39,038 nt of DNA from Streptomyces werraensis (GTDB taxonomy: Bacteria; Actinomycetota; Actinomycetes; Streptomycetales; Streptomycetaceae): contig BNBX01000005.1 of the NCBI GenBank assembly GCA_014656175.1, positions 53,722-92,759 on the forward strand, given 5' to 3'. Below the pieces are notes generated by a model. The model was given only the letters and a program-made list of their open reading frames with translations. It was not told where the DNA came from and ran no database searches. Of this stretch, positions 24,510 to 33,021 are shown piece after piece (position 1 is the first letter of the stretch; the number at the start of each line of letters is the position of its first letter). The position numbers and the translations under genes were made by a program.

Positions 24510-24529
24510 GTGAAATGACGGGATTTCAC
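24510..24529. promoter_or_regulatory. Inverted repeat GTGAAAT-N6-ATTTCAC between bldA and the ABC transporter
   Basis: A perfect 7-bp inverted repeat with spacer GACGGG. AT-rich arms stand out in this GC-rich DNA. It lies 198 bp before the GTG of the ABC transporter gene and 170 bp before bldA, within the 386-bp gap 24341-24726. No other gene is visible in that gap. Confidence 0.5.
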
Positions 24530-24726
24530 CGTCCGGGACAGGGCGCCCCACCCTTTCCGGGGACGACCCGGGTAGGGGTCTCCCGTCATCCCCAGGTATG
24601 ACCCGGCGTCCGGCGCTCCCTCCCGAGTCGCCCCCGGGAACCGGAGCTGCGGCTGACTCCGCGGCGGCGAAGCCACGGAACGATGGTCGTGTCCTCGAAA
24701 CACGCCGTCCTGACAGGAGCTCATCC

Positions 24727-25497
24727 GTGACCACCGCCCCCCTCGCCGACCGGACCACCGCCGTGGCCGCACGTGCCACGGAGCTGTCGAAGATCTACGG
24801 CCAGGGCGAGACCCAGGTGGTCGCCCTGGACCGGGTCTCCGTCGACTTCCGGCAGGCCGAGTTCACCGCGATCATGGGCCCCTCCGGCTCCGGCAAGTCC
24901 ACGCTGATGCACTGCGTCGCCGGGCTCGACACCTTCTCCTCCGGCTCCGTGCGCATCGGCGACACCGAGCTGGGCGCGCTGAAGGACAAGCAGCTCACCC
25001 GGCTGCGCCGGGACAAGATCGGCTTCATCTTCCAGGCGTTCAACCTGCTGCCGACGCTGAACGCCCTGGAGAACATCACCCTCCCGATGGACATCGCGGG
25101 CCGCAAGCCGGACAAGGAGTGGCTGGACACCGTGATCCGGATGGTCGGTCTGTCCGACCGGCTGAGCCACCGGCCCGCCCAGCTCTCCGGCGGCCAGCAG
25201 CAGCGGGTCGCGGTGGCGCGGGCGCTGGCGTCCCGGCCCGACATCGTCTTCGGCGACGAGCCGACCGGCAACCTCGACTCCCGCTCCGGCGCCGAGGTGC
25301 TCGGCTTCCTGCGCAACTCGGTGCGCGAGCTGGGCCAGACGGTGGTCATGGTGACCCACGACCCGGTCGCCGCCGCCTACGCGGACCGGGTGGTCTTCCT
25401 CGCCGACGGCCGGATCGTCGACGAGCTGTACGGGCCGACGGCCGACTCGGTGCTGGACCGCATGAAGCGCTTCGACGCCAAGGGCCGCACCAGCTGA
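24727..25497 (+). CDS. ABC transporter ATP-binding protein (MacB/LolD type)
   Basis: A 256-aa ATPase. Walker A is GPSGSGKST (51-59), the Q-loop FQAFNLLPTL, the signature LSGGQQQR (about 153-160), Walker B DIVFGDEPT, then the H-loop MVTHD. This pattern is typical of the MacB/FtsE/LolD subfamily, which pairs with FtsX-like permeases and does mechanical work or export rather than import. The GTG at 24727 has AGGAG 7 nt upstream; the frame extends to 24598 without support. It forms an operon with the permease 56 bp downstream. Confidence 0.93.
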   Translation: MTTAPLADRTTAVAARATELSKIYGQGETQVVALDRVSVDFRQAEFTAIMGPSGSGKSTLMHCVAGLDTFSSGSVRIGDTELGALKDKQLTRLRRDKIGFIFQAFNLLPTLNALENITLPMDIAGRKPDKEWLDTVIRMVGLSDRLSHRPAQLSGGQQQRVAVARALASRPDIVFGDEPTGNLDSRSGAEVLGFLRNSVRELGQTVVMVTHDPVAAAYADRVVFLADGRIVDELYGPTADSVLDRMKRFDAKGRTS

Positions 25498-25553
25498 CCC
25501 CGCCCCCGCCGCCCGCCCGCCCCTCCCCCGTACCGTCTGGACAGAGAAGACCC

Positions 25554-28085
25554 ATGTTCCGTACCGCCTTGCGCAACGTCTTCGCGCACAAGGCCAGGCT
25601 GTTGATGACCGTGCTCGCCGTGATGCTCGGCGTGGCGTTCGTGTCGGGCACCCTGGTCTTCGCGGACACCCTCTCCAACGCCTTCCGCAACCAGTCGGCG
25701 AAGAGCTACGACGACGTCGCCGTCGCCGTCACCTCCTACGCCGACCCGGACAACCCCGAGGAGGCGCCCGGCCTGTCCGCCAAGGACCTCGACCGGATCT
25801 CCGCCGTGGACGGCGTCGCCGGGGTGCACGGACGCGTCGAGGGCTTCGCCGGCGTCGCCGACCCCGACGGGAAGCTGATCGGCGTCGGCTGGTCCAACAA
25901 GGGCTCGAACTTCGCGCCCGGCAAGGACGGCAAGGACCCCGCGTACACGTTCACCGACGGCTCCGGCCCGGTGCGGGACGGCCAGATCGCCCTGGACGAG
26001 GAGTCGGCGGCCAAGGGCGAGTACGAGGTCGGCGACCGGGTGCGCGTCGCCACCAACGGCCCGGTGAAGGAGTACACCCTCAGCGGCGTGTTCACCACCG
26101 AGGACGGCGCCGTCAACGCCGGCGGCAGCCTCGTCCTCTTCGACACCGCCGTCGCCCAGAAGCAGTACCTCCGGCAGGGCTACTTCGAGGACGCCACCGT
26201 CGTCGCCGCCCCCGGCGCGGACGACGCGGAGATCCTCGCCGCGGTCGAGCCGCTGCTGCCGGACACCGCGAAGGCGCAGACCGGCGCGGCGCTCGCGGAC
26301 GAGCAGGCCGACCAGATCGAACAGGGCATGGGCAACCTCAAGCAGGTCCTGCTCGGCTTCGCGGGCATCGCGCTCTTCGTGGGCGTCTTCCTGATCTCCA
26401 ACACGTTCACGATGCTGGTCGCCCAGCGCACCAAGGAGGTCGCCCTGATGCGCGCGGTCGGCGCGTCCCGCAGGCAGATCACCCGTTCGGTGCTCGCCGA
26501 GGCCGCGGTGGTGGGTCTGGTGGCCTCGGCCGTCGGCTTCGTCCTCGGCGTCGGTCTGGCCGTCGGACTGCGCTCCGGCATGGCGGCGTTCGACATGAAG
26601 ATGCCTGACGGCCCGCTGGTCCTGTCCGCCACTCCGGTGATCTCGGCGTTCGCGGTGGGCGTGCTGATCACGGTGTTCGCCGCCTGGCTGCCCGGCCGCA
26701 GGGCCGCGAAGATCCCGCCGGTGGCGGCGATGAACAGCGTCCACGCGGTGGCCACCACCAAGTCGCTGGTGCTGCGCAACTCCGTCGGCGGGGCCGTCAC
26801 CGCCCTCGGCGCGGCGGCGATCGTGGCAGGCGCCTCGACCGGCGGCGACGACGGCCGGATGTACATCGGCGCGGGGGCGTTCCTCGCTCTGATCGGCGTG
26901 ATCATCCTGATCCCGCTGCTGTCCCGGCCCGTGATCGCACTCGTCCGTCCGCTGCTCGTCGGGCCCTTCGGCGTGGCCGGCAAGCTGGCCGGCCAGAACG
27001 CGGTCCGCAACCCGCGCCGCACCGGCGCCACCGCCTCGGCGCTGGCGATCGGGCTGACGCTGGTGACCGGCCTGTCGGTGCTCGGCGTCACGGTCGGCAC
27101 CGCCATCGACAAGATGACCACGGACAACATCAAGGCCGACTACATGGTCACGATGGCCAACGGGGGCGACCTCGACCGGTCCGCGCTGACCGCGCTCGAG
27201 AAGGCCGAGGGCGTCTCGGCGGTCTCACCGCAGCAGGACGCCTACCTCCAGGCCGGCGACGACTACGTCTCCGCCTCCGCGGTCACCCCGGGCGACATCG
27301 AGCGGGTCCTGAACGTCGACGTGGTCAGCGGCGACGCCGGCACCCTCGCCGAGGGGCAGATCGCGGTGGCCGAGACCACGGCGAAGAGCAAGGGCTGGAA
27401 GCCCGGCGACCGCATCCCCTTCACCTTCGCCGACGAGAAGAAGGCGACGCTGACGGTCGGCGCCGTCTACAAGGACAGCGAGTTCCTCTCACCCGTCCTC
27501 GTCGACACCGCCGTGGTGGACGGGCACGAGGCGAAGCCGTACATCCGGCAGATCTTCGTGAAGGTCGACGGCGGCCAGACCGCGGCGAACGAGCAGGTCC
27601 TCGTCGACGCGCTGGGCGACAACCCGGCGATCACCGTCATGGACCGGCAGGACATCCGCGACGAGTTCGGCGGCGCCATCAACACCCTGCTGAACGTCAT
27701 GTACGGGCTGCTGGCGATGGCGCTGATCATCGCGGTGCTGGGCGTCGTCAACACCCTCGCGATGTCCGTCTTCGAACGGCAGCAGGAGATCGGCATGCTG
27801 CGCGCGATCGGTCTGGACCGGCGCCGGGTGAAGCGGATGGTCCGGCTGGAGGCCGTCGTCATCTCGGTCTTCGGCGCGGTGGTCGGCATCGGTCTCGGCA
27901 CGTTCCTCGGCTGGGCGATCGGCGAGACCGTCGCCGAGGAGATTCCCGGGTACGCGCTGGTCCTGCCCTGGGACCGGATCGGGATCTTCGTGGTGCTGGC
28001 CGGTCTGGTGGGCGTCCTGGCCGCCCTGTGGCCTGCCCGCAACGCCGCCCGGCTGAACATGCTGAGCGCGATCAAGGCGGAGTGA
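25554..28085 (+). CDS. ABC transporter permease, FtsX/MacB-type with two FtsX domains
   Basis: An 843-aa membrane protein. A first helix (about 16-38) and a large extracytoplasmic MacB-PCD-like domain precede a first set of three helices (about 264-287, 312-340, 356-381). Two further helices (about 403-463), a helix at 492-518 and a second external domain (520-700) lead to a final three-helix FtsX set (about 707-735, 769-790, 806-828). Each FtsX unit has the cytoplasmic loop pattern R-KE-ALMRAVGAS or RQQEIGMLRAIGLD. It acts with the ATPase just upstream. Possible roles are antibiotic or lipid export; no specific substrate is evident. Confidence 0.92.
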   Translation: MFRTALRNVFAHKARLLMTVLAVMLGVAFVSGTLVFADTLSNAFRNQSAKSYDDVAVAVTSYADPDNPEEAPGLSAKDLDRISAVDGVAGVHGRVEGFAGVADPDGKLIGVGWSNKGSNFAPGKDGKDPAYTFTDGSGPVRDGQIALDEESAAKGEYEVGDRVRVATNGPVKEYTLSGVFTTEDGAVNAGGSLVLFDTAVAQKQYLRQGYFEDATVVAAPGADDAEILAAVEPLLPDTAKAQTGAALADEQADQIEQGMGNLKQVLLGFAGIALFVGVFLISNTFTMLVAQRTKEVALMRAVGASRRQITRSVLAEAAVVGLVASAVGFVLGVGLAVGLRSGMAAFDMKMPDGPLVLSATPVISAFAVGVLITVFAAWLPGRRAAKIPPVAAMNSVHAVATTKSLVLRNSVGGAVTALGAAAIVAGASTGGDDGRMYIGAGAFLALIGVIILIPLLSRPVIALVRPLLVGPFGVAGKLAGQNAVRNPRRTGATASALAIGLTLVTGLSVLGVTVGTAIDKMTTDNIKADYMVTMANGGDLDRSALTALEKAEGVSAVSPQQDAYLQAGDDYVSASAVTPGDIERVLNVDVVSGDAGTLAEGQIAVAETTAKSKGWKPGDRIPFTFADEKKATLTVGAVYKDSEFLSPVLVDTAVVDGHEAKPYIRQIFVKVDGGQTAANEQVLVDALGDNPAITVMDRQDIRDEFGGAINTLLNVMYGLLAMALIIAVLGVVNTLAMSVFERQQEIGMLRAIGLDRRRVKRMVRLEAVVISVFGAVVGIGLGTFLGWAIGETVAEEIPGYALVLPWDRIGIFVVLAGLVGVLAALWPARNAARLNMLSAIKAE

Positions 28086-28108
28086 CCTCGTCGCGACGCG
28101 GCACACAG

Positions 28109-28142
28109 AGGGCCGGGCCTCCCGTACGGGGAGCCCGGCCCT
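28109..28142. terminator. Terminator between the ABC permease and cfa
   Basis: AGGGCCGGGC (28109-28118) pairs with GCCCGGCCCT (28133-28142), with a short inner CCC-GTAC-GGG stem. It separates convergent genes. Confidence 0.8.
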
Positions 28143-28159
28143 TCGCGTCGTGGTACGGA

Positions 28160-29473
28160 TCAGGCCGGGCCGGGAGCGCCCCACACCCGGGCGCGCAGCG
28201 GCATCCCGGAGGCGCCGGACTCGGGGGTCCGCACCGCGACGACCTGGTTGACTCCGATCCGGTTGCGTTCGAAGGCGAGCGCGGAGGCGGCCATGTACAG
28301 CTGCCAGACGCGGGCCCGGCCCGGACCGGTGAGGGCCACGGCACGGGCCCAGTCGGCCTCCAGGTTGGCGACCCAGCGGCGCAGGGTGAGGGCGTAGTGC
28401 TCGCGGATCGACTCCACGTCGCGGACCTCGAACCCGGCGCGCTCCAGCAGGGTGACAGTGGTGCCGAGCGGGGCGAGTTCGCCGTCGGGGAAGACGTAGG
28501 CGTCGATGAACTCGTCCACCTGGTACGACGACTCGTCGCGTTGCGGGCGGCGGGCGATCTGGTGGTTGAGCAGCCGGCCGCCGGGCCTGAGGAGCCGGTG
28601 CAGGGCGGTCGCGTACCCCAGGTACCGCTCGGAGCCGACGTGTTCGGCCATGCCGATGGAGGAGATGGCGTCGTAGGGGCCGTCCGCGACGTCCCGGTAG
28701 TCCTGGACGCGGATCTCGACGCGGTCGGTGAGCCCCTCCTCGGCGATCCGCTTGCGGGCGTAGGCGGCCTGTTCCTGGGAGAGGGTGATGCCGACGACGT
28801 TCACCCCGTGCTCGCGGGCCGCGTGGATCGCCATGGAGCCCCAGCCGCAGCCGACGTCCAGCAGCCGCTGCCCGGGCCGCAGGGCGAGCTTGCGGGCGAC
28901 CAGTTCGAGCTTGTCGTGCTGCGCCTGTTCGAGGGTGGACTCCGGCGGCGGGGCGGGCCAGTAGGCGCAGGAGTACACCATGGACGGGCCGAGGACGATC
29001 TCGTAGAAGTCGTTGCCGACGTCGTAGTGGTGGCTGATGGCGCGTTTGTCGCTGCGCTTGGTGTGCAGTCCGCGGCGGGGTCTGCGGACCTCCTCGCGGG
29101 GCGGGGCGGGCGGCAGCGGCGGGCCCGCCATGGCGAACAGCCGGCGCACCGCCGAGCGGAACTCCGGGTCGCGCAGGGACCGGGCGAGGGTGCGGGCGTC
29201 CTCGTCGCGCTCCCAGATGCTCCCGGCGAGCAGGCCCAGCGCGGTGTAGAGGTCGCCCTCGATCGTCAGGTCGCCGGCCACCCAGGCGCGGGCCAGGCCC
29301 AGCTCTCCCGGCTTGAACAGCAGGCGGCGCAGGGCGCGCCGGTTGCGCACGACCAGGACGGGGGCCTCCGGGGGGCCGGCTTCCGAGCCGTCCCAGGTGC
29401 GGACACGCACCGGGAAGGGTGCGCCGAGCAACTGCTCGAGGATGCCTTTCAGCCGCGAGGCGGCGTCTGCCAT
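28160..29473 (-). CDS. cfa: Cyclopropane-fatty-acyl-phospholipid synthase
   Basis: A 437-aa SAM-dependent enzyme that adds a methylene bridge to unsaturated acyl chains of membrane phospholipids. An N-terminal domain (about 1-130) precedes the class I methyltransferase fold with motif I LLDVGCGWGSMA (about 204-215). Other conserved blocks are AISHHYDVGNDFYEIVLGPSMVYSCAYW, GITLSQEQ, and SIGMAEHVG (active-site region). The ATG at 29473 follows CGGAGG about 8 nt upstream. It is monocistronic. Confidence 0.92.
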   Translation of the reverse strand: MADAASRLKGILEQLLGAPFPVRVRTWDGSEAGPPEAPVLVVRNRRALRRLLFKPGELGLARAWVAGDLTIEGDLYTALGLLAGSIWERDEDARTLARSLRDPEFRSAVRRLFAMAGPPLPPAPPREEVRRPRRGLHTKRSDKRAISHHYDVGNDFYEIVLGPSMVYSCAYWPAPPPESTLEQAQHDKLELVARKLALRPGQRLLDVGCGWGSMAIHAAREHGVNVVGITLSQEQAAYARKRIAEEGLTDRVEIRVQDYRDVADGPYDAISSIGMAEHVGSERYLGYATALHRLLRPGGRLLNHQIARRPQRDESSYQVDEFIDAYVFPDGELAPLGTTVTLLERAGFEVRDVESIREHYALTLRRWVANLEADWARAVALTGPGRARVWQLYMAASALAFERNRIGVNQVVAVRTPESGASGMPLRARVWGAPGPA

Positions 29474-29493
29474 GGTGTACACCTCCGTGACCG

Positions 29494-29521
29494 GATCCCG
29501 GAATGTCGACACCACGTAAAC
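29494..29521 (-). promoter_or_regulatory. Possible stress-sigma promoter of cfa
   Basis: On the minus strand GTTTAC (29521-29516) and GGGATC (29499-29494) are 16 bp apart, resembling the SigB/SigH-type GNNTNN-N14-16-GGGTAC. The start point would fall at the ribosome site, which weakens the case. Confidence 0.2.
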
Positions 29522-29609
29522 ACCTGGGCGCGGCCGTGACAGTCCCCGGCGCGCGTCATCTTCGGGCAAAACACGGAAACGCAACCCGCGGGGAGTCACC
29601 CGGAGCACG

Positions 29610-29653
29610 CCGAAGGGGCCGCCCGCACCACGGATGGCGGGCGGCCCCTTCGG
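29610..29653 (-). terminator. Terminator of ndh
   Basis: A perfect 17-bp stem (29610-29626 with 29637-29653), loop of 10 nt, 34 bp after the ndh stop. Confidence 0.85.
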
Positions 29654-29687
29654 GGGCGGCCTGTGCGTGACCGGGGATGACCCCGGG

Positions 29688-31076
29688 TCAGGAGGCCTTG
29701 GCCTCGGTCTTCCTCGGCTCCTGCGCGGCGGCGGGCGCCGGGGCCGGCTTGGCGGCCTCGTAGAACTCCTCGCGCGGGGACTCGATCGCGCCCAGGGACA
29801 CGACCTCGCGCTTGAGGAACATGCCGAGGGTCCAGTCGGCGAAGACCCGGATCTTGCGGTTCCAGGTCGGCATGGCCAGACCGTGGTAGCCACGGTGCAT
29901 GTACCAGGCGAGCCGGCCCTTGAGCTTGATCTTGAACTTGCCCATCACGATCATCGCGACGCCCTTGTGCAGGCCGAGGCCCGCGACCGCGCCCTTGTTG
30001 GCGTGGCTGTACTCCTTCTGCGGGAAGCCCCGCATGCCGGAGATCACGTTGTCGCCGAGGACCTTGGCCTGGCGCAGCGCGTGCTGGGCGTTCGGCGGGC
30101 ACCAGGCGTTCTCGTTGCCGGCCTTGCGGCCCACGAGGTCCGGGACCTGGGCGTTGTCGCCCGCGGCCCAGATGTAGTCGGTGCCCTTGACCTGGAGCGT
30201 CGGCTCGGTGTCGACATGGCCGCGCGGGCCGAGCGGCAGGCCGAAGCGGGCCAGCGCCGGGTTGGGCTTGACGCCCGCGGTCCACACGATCGTGTTGGAG
30301 TCGACCTCGAGGCCGTTCTTCAGCACCACGTGGCCGTCGACGCAGGAGTCCATGGAGGTGGACAGGTAGACCTCGACGCCGCGGCTCTCGAGGTGCTCCT
30401 TGCCGTACGCGCCGAGCTTGGGGCCGACCTCGGGGAGGATCTTGTCGGCGGCGTCGACGAGGATGAAGCGCATGTCCTCGCGGGACACCGTCTTGTAGTA
30501 CTTGGCCGCGTCCCGGGCCATGTCCTCGACCTCACCGACGGTCTCCGCGCCGGCGAAGCCGCCGCCCACGAAGACGAAGGTGAGCGCCTTGCGCCGGATC
30601 TCCTCGTCCGTGGTGGAGTCGGCCTTGTCGAGCTGCTCGAGGACGTGGTTGCGCAGGCCGATGGCCTCCTCGACGCCCTTCATGCCGATGCCCTGCTCGG
30701 CGAGGCCGGGGATCGGGAAGGTGCGGGAGACCGCGCCGAGCGCGATCACCAGGTAGTCGAAGGGCAGCTCGTACGCCTCGCCGACCAGCGGGGCGATCGT
30801 GGCGACCTTGCGGTCCTGGTCGATGGTGGTGACCCGGCCGGTGAGGACCTCCGCCTTGGGAAGCACGCGCCGCAACGGGACGACGACGTGCCGCGGGGAG
30901 ATGCTGCCGGCGGCGGCTTCGGGGAGGAAGGGCTGGTAGGTCATGTACGACCGCGGGTCGACGACGGTGACGGTCGCCTCGCCGTAACGCATCTTCTTCT
31001 GGATGCGCCGAGCTGCGTACAGGCCTACGTACCCACCGCCTACTACGAGGATCCTGGGACGCTCCGTGGTGCTCAT
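29688..31076 (-). CDS. ndh: Type II NADH dehydrogenase (NDH-2)
   Basis: A 462-aa FAD enzyme that passes electrons from NADH to menaquinone at the inner face of the membrane without pumping protons. The FAD Rossmann motif is VVGGGYVGLYAARR at the N-terminus. The NADH-binding motif FVFVGGGFAGAETVGE is central. The quinone-region pattern WTAGVKPNP and AAGDNAQVP follow, then a C-terminal amphipathic part with charged Lys/Arg (membrane association). The ATG at 31076 lacks a clear ribosome site; a GATACT box ends 10 nt upstream. Two Rex-like operators lie in the 442-bp upstream gap. Confidence 0.93.
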   Translation of the reverse strand: MSTTERPRILVVGGGYVGLYAARRIQKKMRYGEATVTVVDPRSYMTYQPFLPEAAAGSISPRHVVVPLRRVLPKAEVLTGRVTTIDQDRKVATIAPLVGEAYELPFDYLVIALGAVSRTFPIPGLAEQGIGMKGVEEAIGLRNHVLEQLDKADSTTDEEIRRKALTFVFVGGGFAGAETVGEVEDMARDAAKYYKTVSREDMRFILVDAADKILPEVGPKLGAYGKEHLESRGVEVYLSTSMDSCVDGHVVLKNGLEVDSNTIVWTAGVKPNPALARFGLPLGPRGHVDTEPTLQVKGTDYIWAAGDNAQVPDLVGRKAGNENAWCPPNAQHALRQAKVLGDNVISGMRGFPQKEYSHANKGAVAGLGLHKGVAMIVMGKFKIKLKGRLAWYMHRGYHGLAMPTWNRKIRVFADWTLGMFLKREVVSLGAIESPREEFYEAAKPAPAPAAAQEPRKTEAKAS

Positions 31077-31164
31077 GCCATCGAGTATCCACCCGCCCGA
31101 GGGGGGTACCTCGTGCGCCCCTTCACAAGCTCCGACAGGGCCTGTGCTACACTCCCGCGCTTCT

Positions 31165-31199
31165 TGATCCAGATCACAGTCCGGACCGGGAACCGGACT
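31165..31199. promoter_or_regulatory. TGATC-CA-GATCA palindrome and 7-bp hairpin upstream of ndh
   Basis: TGATC (31165-31169) and GATCA (31172-31176) form a 12-nt palindrome. Right beside it AGTCCGG (31178-31184) pairs with CCGGACT (31193-31199). On the minus strand the first reads TGTGATCTGGATCA, partly like a CRP/FNR-type site. It is about 100 bp upstream of the ndh ATG. Confidence 0.3.
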
Positions 31200-31314
31200 C
31201 CCGTCTGACGCGTTGTCAATGCCGCGTGAGCTGCCTCTCTGCGGCCCCGGACGGTCCGTGAGGCCGACCGGGCGGTCGGTGCGAGGGGTGCGCGCGGACC
31301 CCCCGCAACCCCCT

Positions 31315-31330
31315 TCTGAACGTGTTCAAA
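31315..31330. promoter_or_regulatory. Rex-like operator 1 upstream of ndh
   Basis: TCTGAACGTGTTCAAA matches the Streptomyces Rex pattern TGTGAAC-N3-TTCACA at 11 of 13 fixed positions by eye, and contains the perfect palindrome TGAAC-GT-GTTCA. It lies 239 bp before the ndh start. Confidence 0.45.
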
Positions 31331-31394
31331 GGGGTGTTGAGCGCCCGAACGGGTCAATCGGACCCCCTTCTTCGCCCTCCCGGGGCCAATTCCT

Positions 31395-31410
31395 TGTGAA
31401 GAACTTCACG
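31395..31410. promoter_or_regulatory. Rex-like operator 2 upstream of ndh
   Basis: TGTGAAGAACTTCACG matches TGTGAAC-N3-TTCACA at 11 of 13 fixed positions, and as TTGTGAA-N4-TTCACGA it is nearly symmetric. Rex is the NADH/NAD+ sensor that represses respiratory genes, so its place upstream of an NADH dehydrogenase is apt. Confidence 0.55.
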
Positions 31411-31435
31411 AACTTTCCCGGGGAGGTCCGCCCCG

Positions 31436-31453
31436 GGGGGCCCGAAGGCCCCC
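31436..31453 (-). terminator. Terminator of the Ppx/GppA gene
   Basis: GGGGGCC (31436-31442), loop CGAA, GGCCCCC (31447-31453), with a second CCGGGG/CCCCGG pairing (31419-31424 with 31431-31436) beside it. It lies about 66 bp past the stop at 31519. The remainder of the gap 31077-31518 holds only regulatory-looking repeats. Confidence 0.6.
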
Positions 31454-31518
31454 GGAGCGCCGCTCAAACGCTATCCCGACTGCTCAGCGGAGTGCTACTG
31501 ACCGGTAACAAAAGAGAG

Positions 31519-32463
31519 CTAGGCCACGGACCAGGCGATCCCGTCGAGGATGTCGTGCTCGGACACCACGACCTCCTCGGCACCCGTGCGCTCCATGATC
31601 GCCAGCAGCACCAGGGCGCCCGCGCCGATCACGTCGACCCGGCCCGGATGCATGGACGGCACCGCGGCCCGTTCGGCGTGGGTGGAGCGCAGCAGCCACC
31701 CGGTGATCTCCCGGACCCGCTCACGGGAGACGCGGGAGTGGTGGATGGCGGCCGAGTCGTACTCGGGCAGGTCCTGGGCGATCGCCGACACGGTGGTGAC
31801 GGACCCCGCCAGGCCCACCAGCGTCCGCGCCTCGCGCAGCGGCACGGCCTCCTCCGCCCGGTCGAGGGCGGCCTCGATGTCGGCGCGCATCGCGGCGATC
31901 TGCTCCTCGGTGGGCGGGTCCGTCACGGCCCCGTCCCGCACCAGGTGACGCTCGGTCATCCGGACGCAGCCGACGTCCACGGAGCGGGCGGCGCGCACCT
32001 GGTCGTCGCCGACGACGAACTCGGTGGAGCCGCCGCCGATGTCCACCACGAGGAACGGCCGGCGCAGGTCGTCCCGCCCGGTCAGCTCCTTGGTGGCGCC
32101 GGTGAAGGAGAACTCCGCCTCCTGGTCGCCGGTGATCACCTCGGGCTCCACGCCCAGGATGTCCACCACCCCGCGCACGAAGTCGTCGCGGTTCTCGGCG
32201 TCGCGGGAGGCCGAGGTGGCGACGAAGCGCAGGTGCTCCGAGGCGCCGTGCTTCTCGATGATCTCCGCGTACTCGCGGCAGGCGGCGAAGGTGCGCTCCA
32301 GCGCCTCCGGGGCCAGCCGGCCGGTGCGGTCGACGCCCTGGCCGAGCCGCACGATGGTCATCCGCCGGTCCAGGTCGGTGAGTTCGCCGGTCGCCGGGTC
32401 GGCGTCGGCGACCAGCAGGCGGATGGAGTTCGTACCGCAGTCGATCGCGGCGACCCGGGTCAC
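31519..32463 (-). CDS. ppx: Ppx/GppA-family exopolyphosphatase/pentaphosphate phosphohydrolase
   Basis: A 314-aa member of the ASKHA phosphatase fold. The phosphate-1 motif is DCGTNSIRLLVAD near the start and phosphate-2 DIGGGSTEFVVG mid-protein, then GLAGSVTT. It lacks the C-terminal HD domain of E. coli Ppx, like other short actinobacterial forms. The family hydrolyses polyphosphate or pppGpp; which one cannot be told. The GTG at 32463 overlaps the DUF501 stop by 4 nt, indicating coupling. The order DivIC - DUF501 - Ppx is common in actinobacteria. Confidence 0.92.
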   Translation of the reverse strand: MTRVAAIDCGTNSIRLLVADADPATGELTDLDRRMTIVRLGQGVDRTGRLAPEALERTFAACREYAEIIEKHGASEHLRFVATSASRDAENRDDFVRGVVDILGVEPEVITGDQEAEFSFTGATKELTGRDDLRRPFLVVDIGGGSTEFVVGDDQVRAARSVDVGCVRMTERHLVRDGAVTDPPTEEQIAAMRADIEAALDRAEEAVPLREARTLVGLAGSVTTVSAIAQDLPEYDSAAIHHSRVSRERVREITGWLLRSTHAERAAVPSMHPGRVDVIGAGALVLLAIMERTGAEEVVVSEHDILDGIAWSVA

Positions 32464-32993
32464 TGGGCGCCTCCCTCGGCCGCGGGCGTCACGCAGGGGC
32501 CCTTGGCCCACCACTCCGGCAGCATCGCCAGCGCCTCGTCGCCGAGCGGGTTGACGCCCGGCCCGGCGGCCAGCGAGTGCGCGACGAGGACGTGCAGGCA
32601 CTTCACCCGGTCCGGCATGCCGCCGGCGCTGGGGAAGTTCTTCAGCTCCTCGATCTCGTCGCGGCGCCGGATGTAGTCCTCGTGCGCGGCGCGGTAGGCC
32701 GCCGCCAGCTCCGGGTCGGCGGCCAGCCGCTCGGTCATCTCCTTCATCACGCCGTTCGCCTCCAGCGTGCCGATCGCGGAGTTCGCCCGCGGGCACGTCA
32801 GGTAGTACAGCGTCGGGAAGGGCGTGCCGTCGGGCAGCCGCGGCGCGGTCTCCACGACGTCCGGCTGCCCGCAGGGACAGCGGTGCGCGATGGCGCGCAG
32901 CCCGCGCGGGGGCCGGCCGAGCTGCTGCTTGAAGGCCTCGACGTCCGCGTCGGTGGGCTCGGTACGCGGGGTCGTGGGCGGAGGGGTGTCCAT
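32460..32993 (-). CDS. DUF501-domain protein
   Basis: A 177-aa soluble protein. A central conserved part contains HRCPCGQPDVVET (a possible metal-binding CxC), LYYLTCPRANSAIGTLEA, the helical DYIRRRDEIEELKNFPSAGGMPDRVKCLHVLVAHSLA and GVNPLGDEA. The conserved His, Cys and Arg residues suggest a small enzyme or metal protein, but function is unknown. The ATG at 32993 has a weak AGAAAG site. It lies 28 bp after divIC and overlaps ppx, so the three form an operon. Confidence 0.85.
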   Translation of the reverse strand: MDTPPPTTPRTEPTDADVEAFKQQLGRPPRGLRAIAHRCPCGQPDVVETAPRLPDGTPFPTLYYLTCPRANSAIGTLEANGVMKEMTERLAADPELAAAYRAAHEDYIRRRDEIEELKNFPSAGGMPDRVKCLHVLVAHSLAAGPGVNPLGDEALAMLPEWWAKGPCVTPAAEGGAQ

Positions 32994-33021
32994 ACGTGTC
33001 TTTCTGCGGTGTTCCGTCGGG

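Noticed and set aside
28028..29539. Long plus-strand open frame over cfa
   Set aside because: Low-complexity translation and no ribosome site; the minus strand encodes cyclopropane synthase with all motifs.
31073..31357. 94-codon minus-strand frame upstream of ndh
   Set aside because: Arg/Thr/Ala-rich without a ribosome site; it covers promoter and operator sequence.
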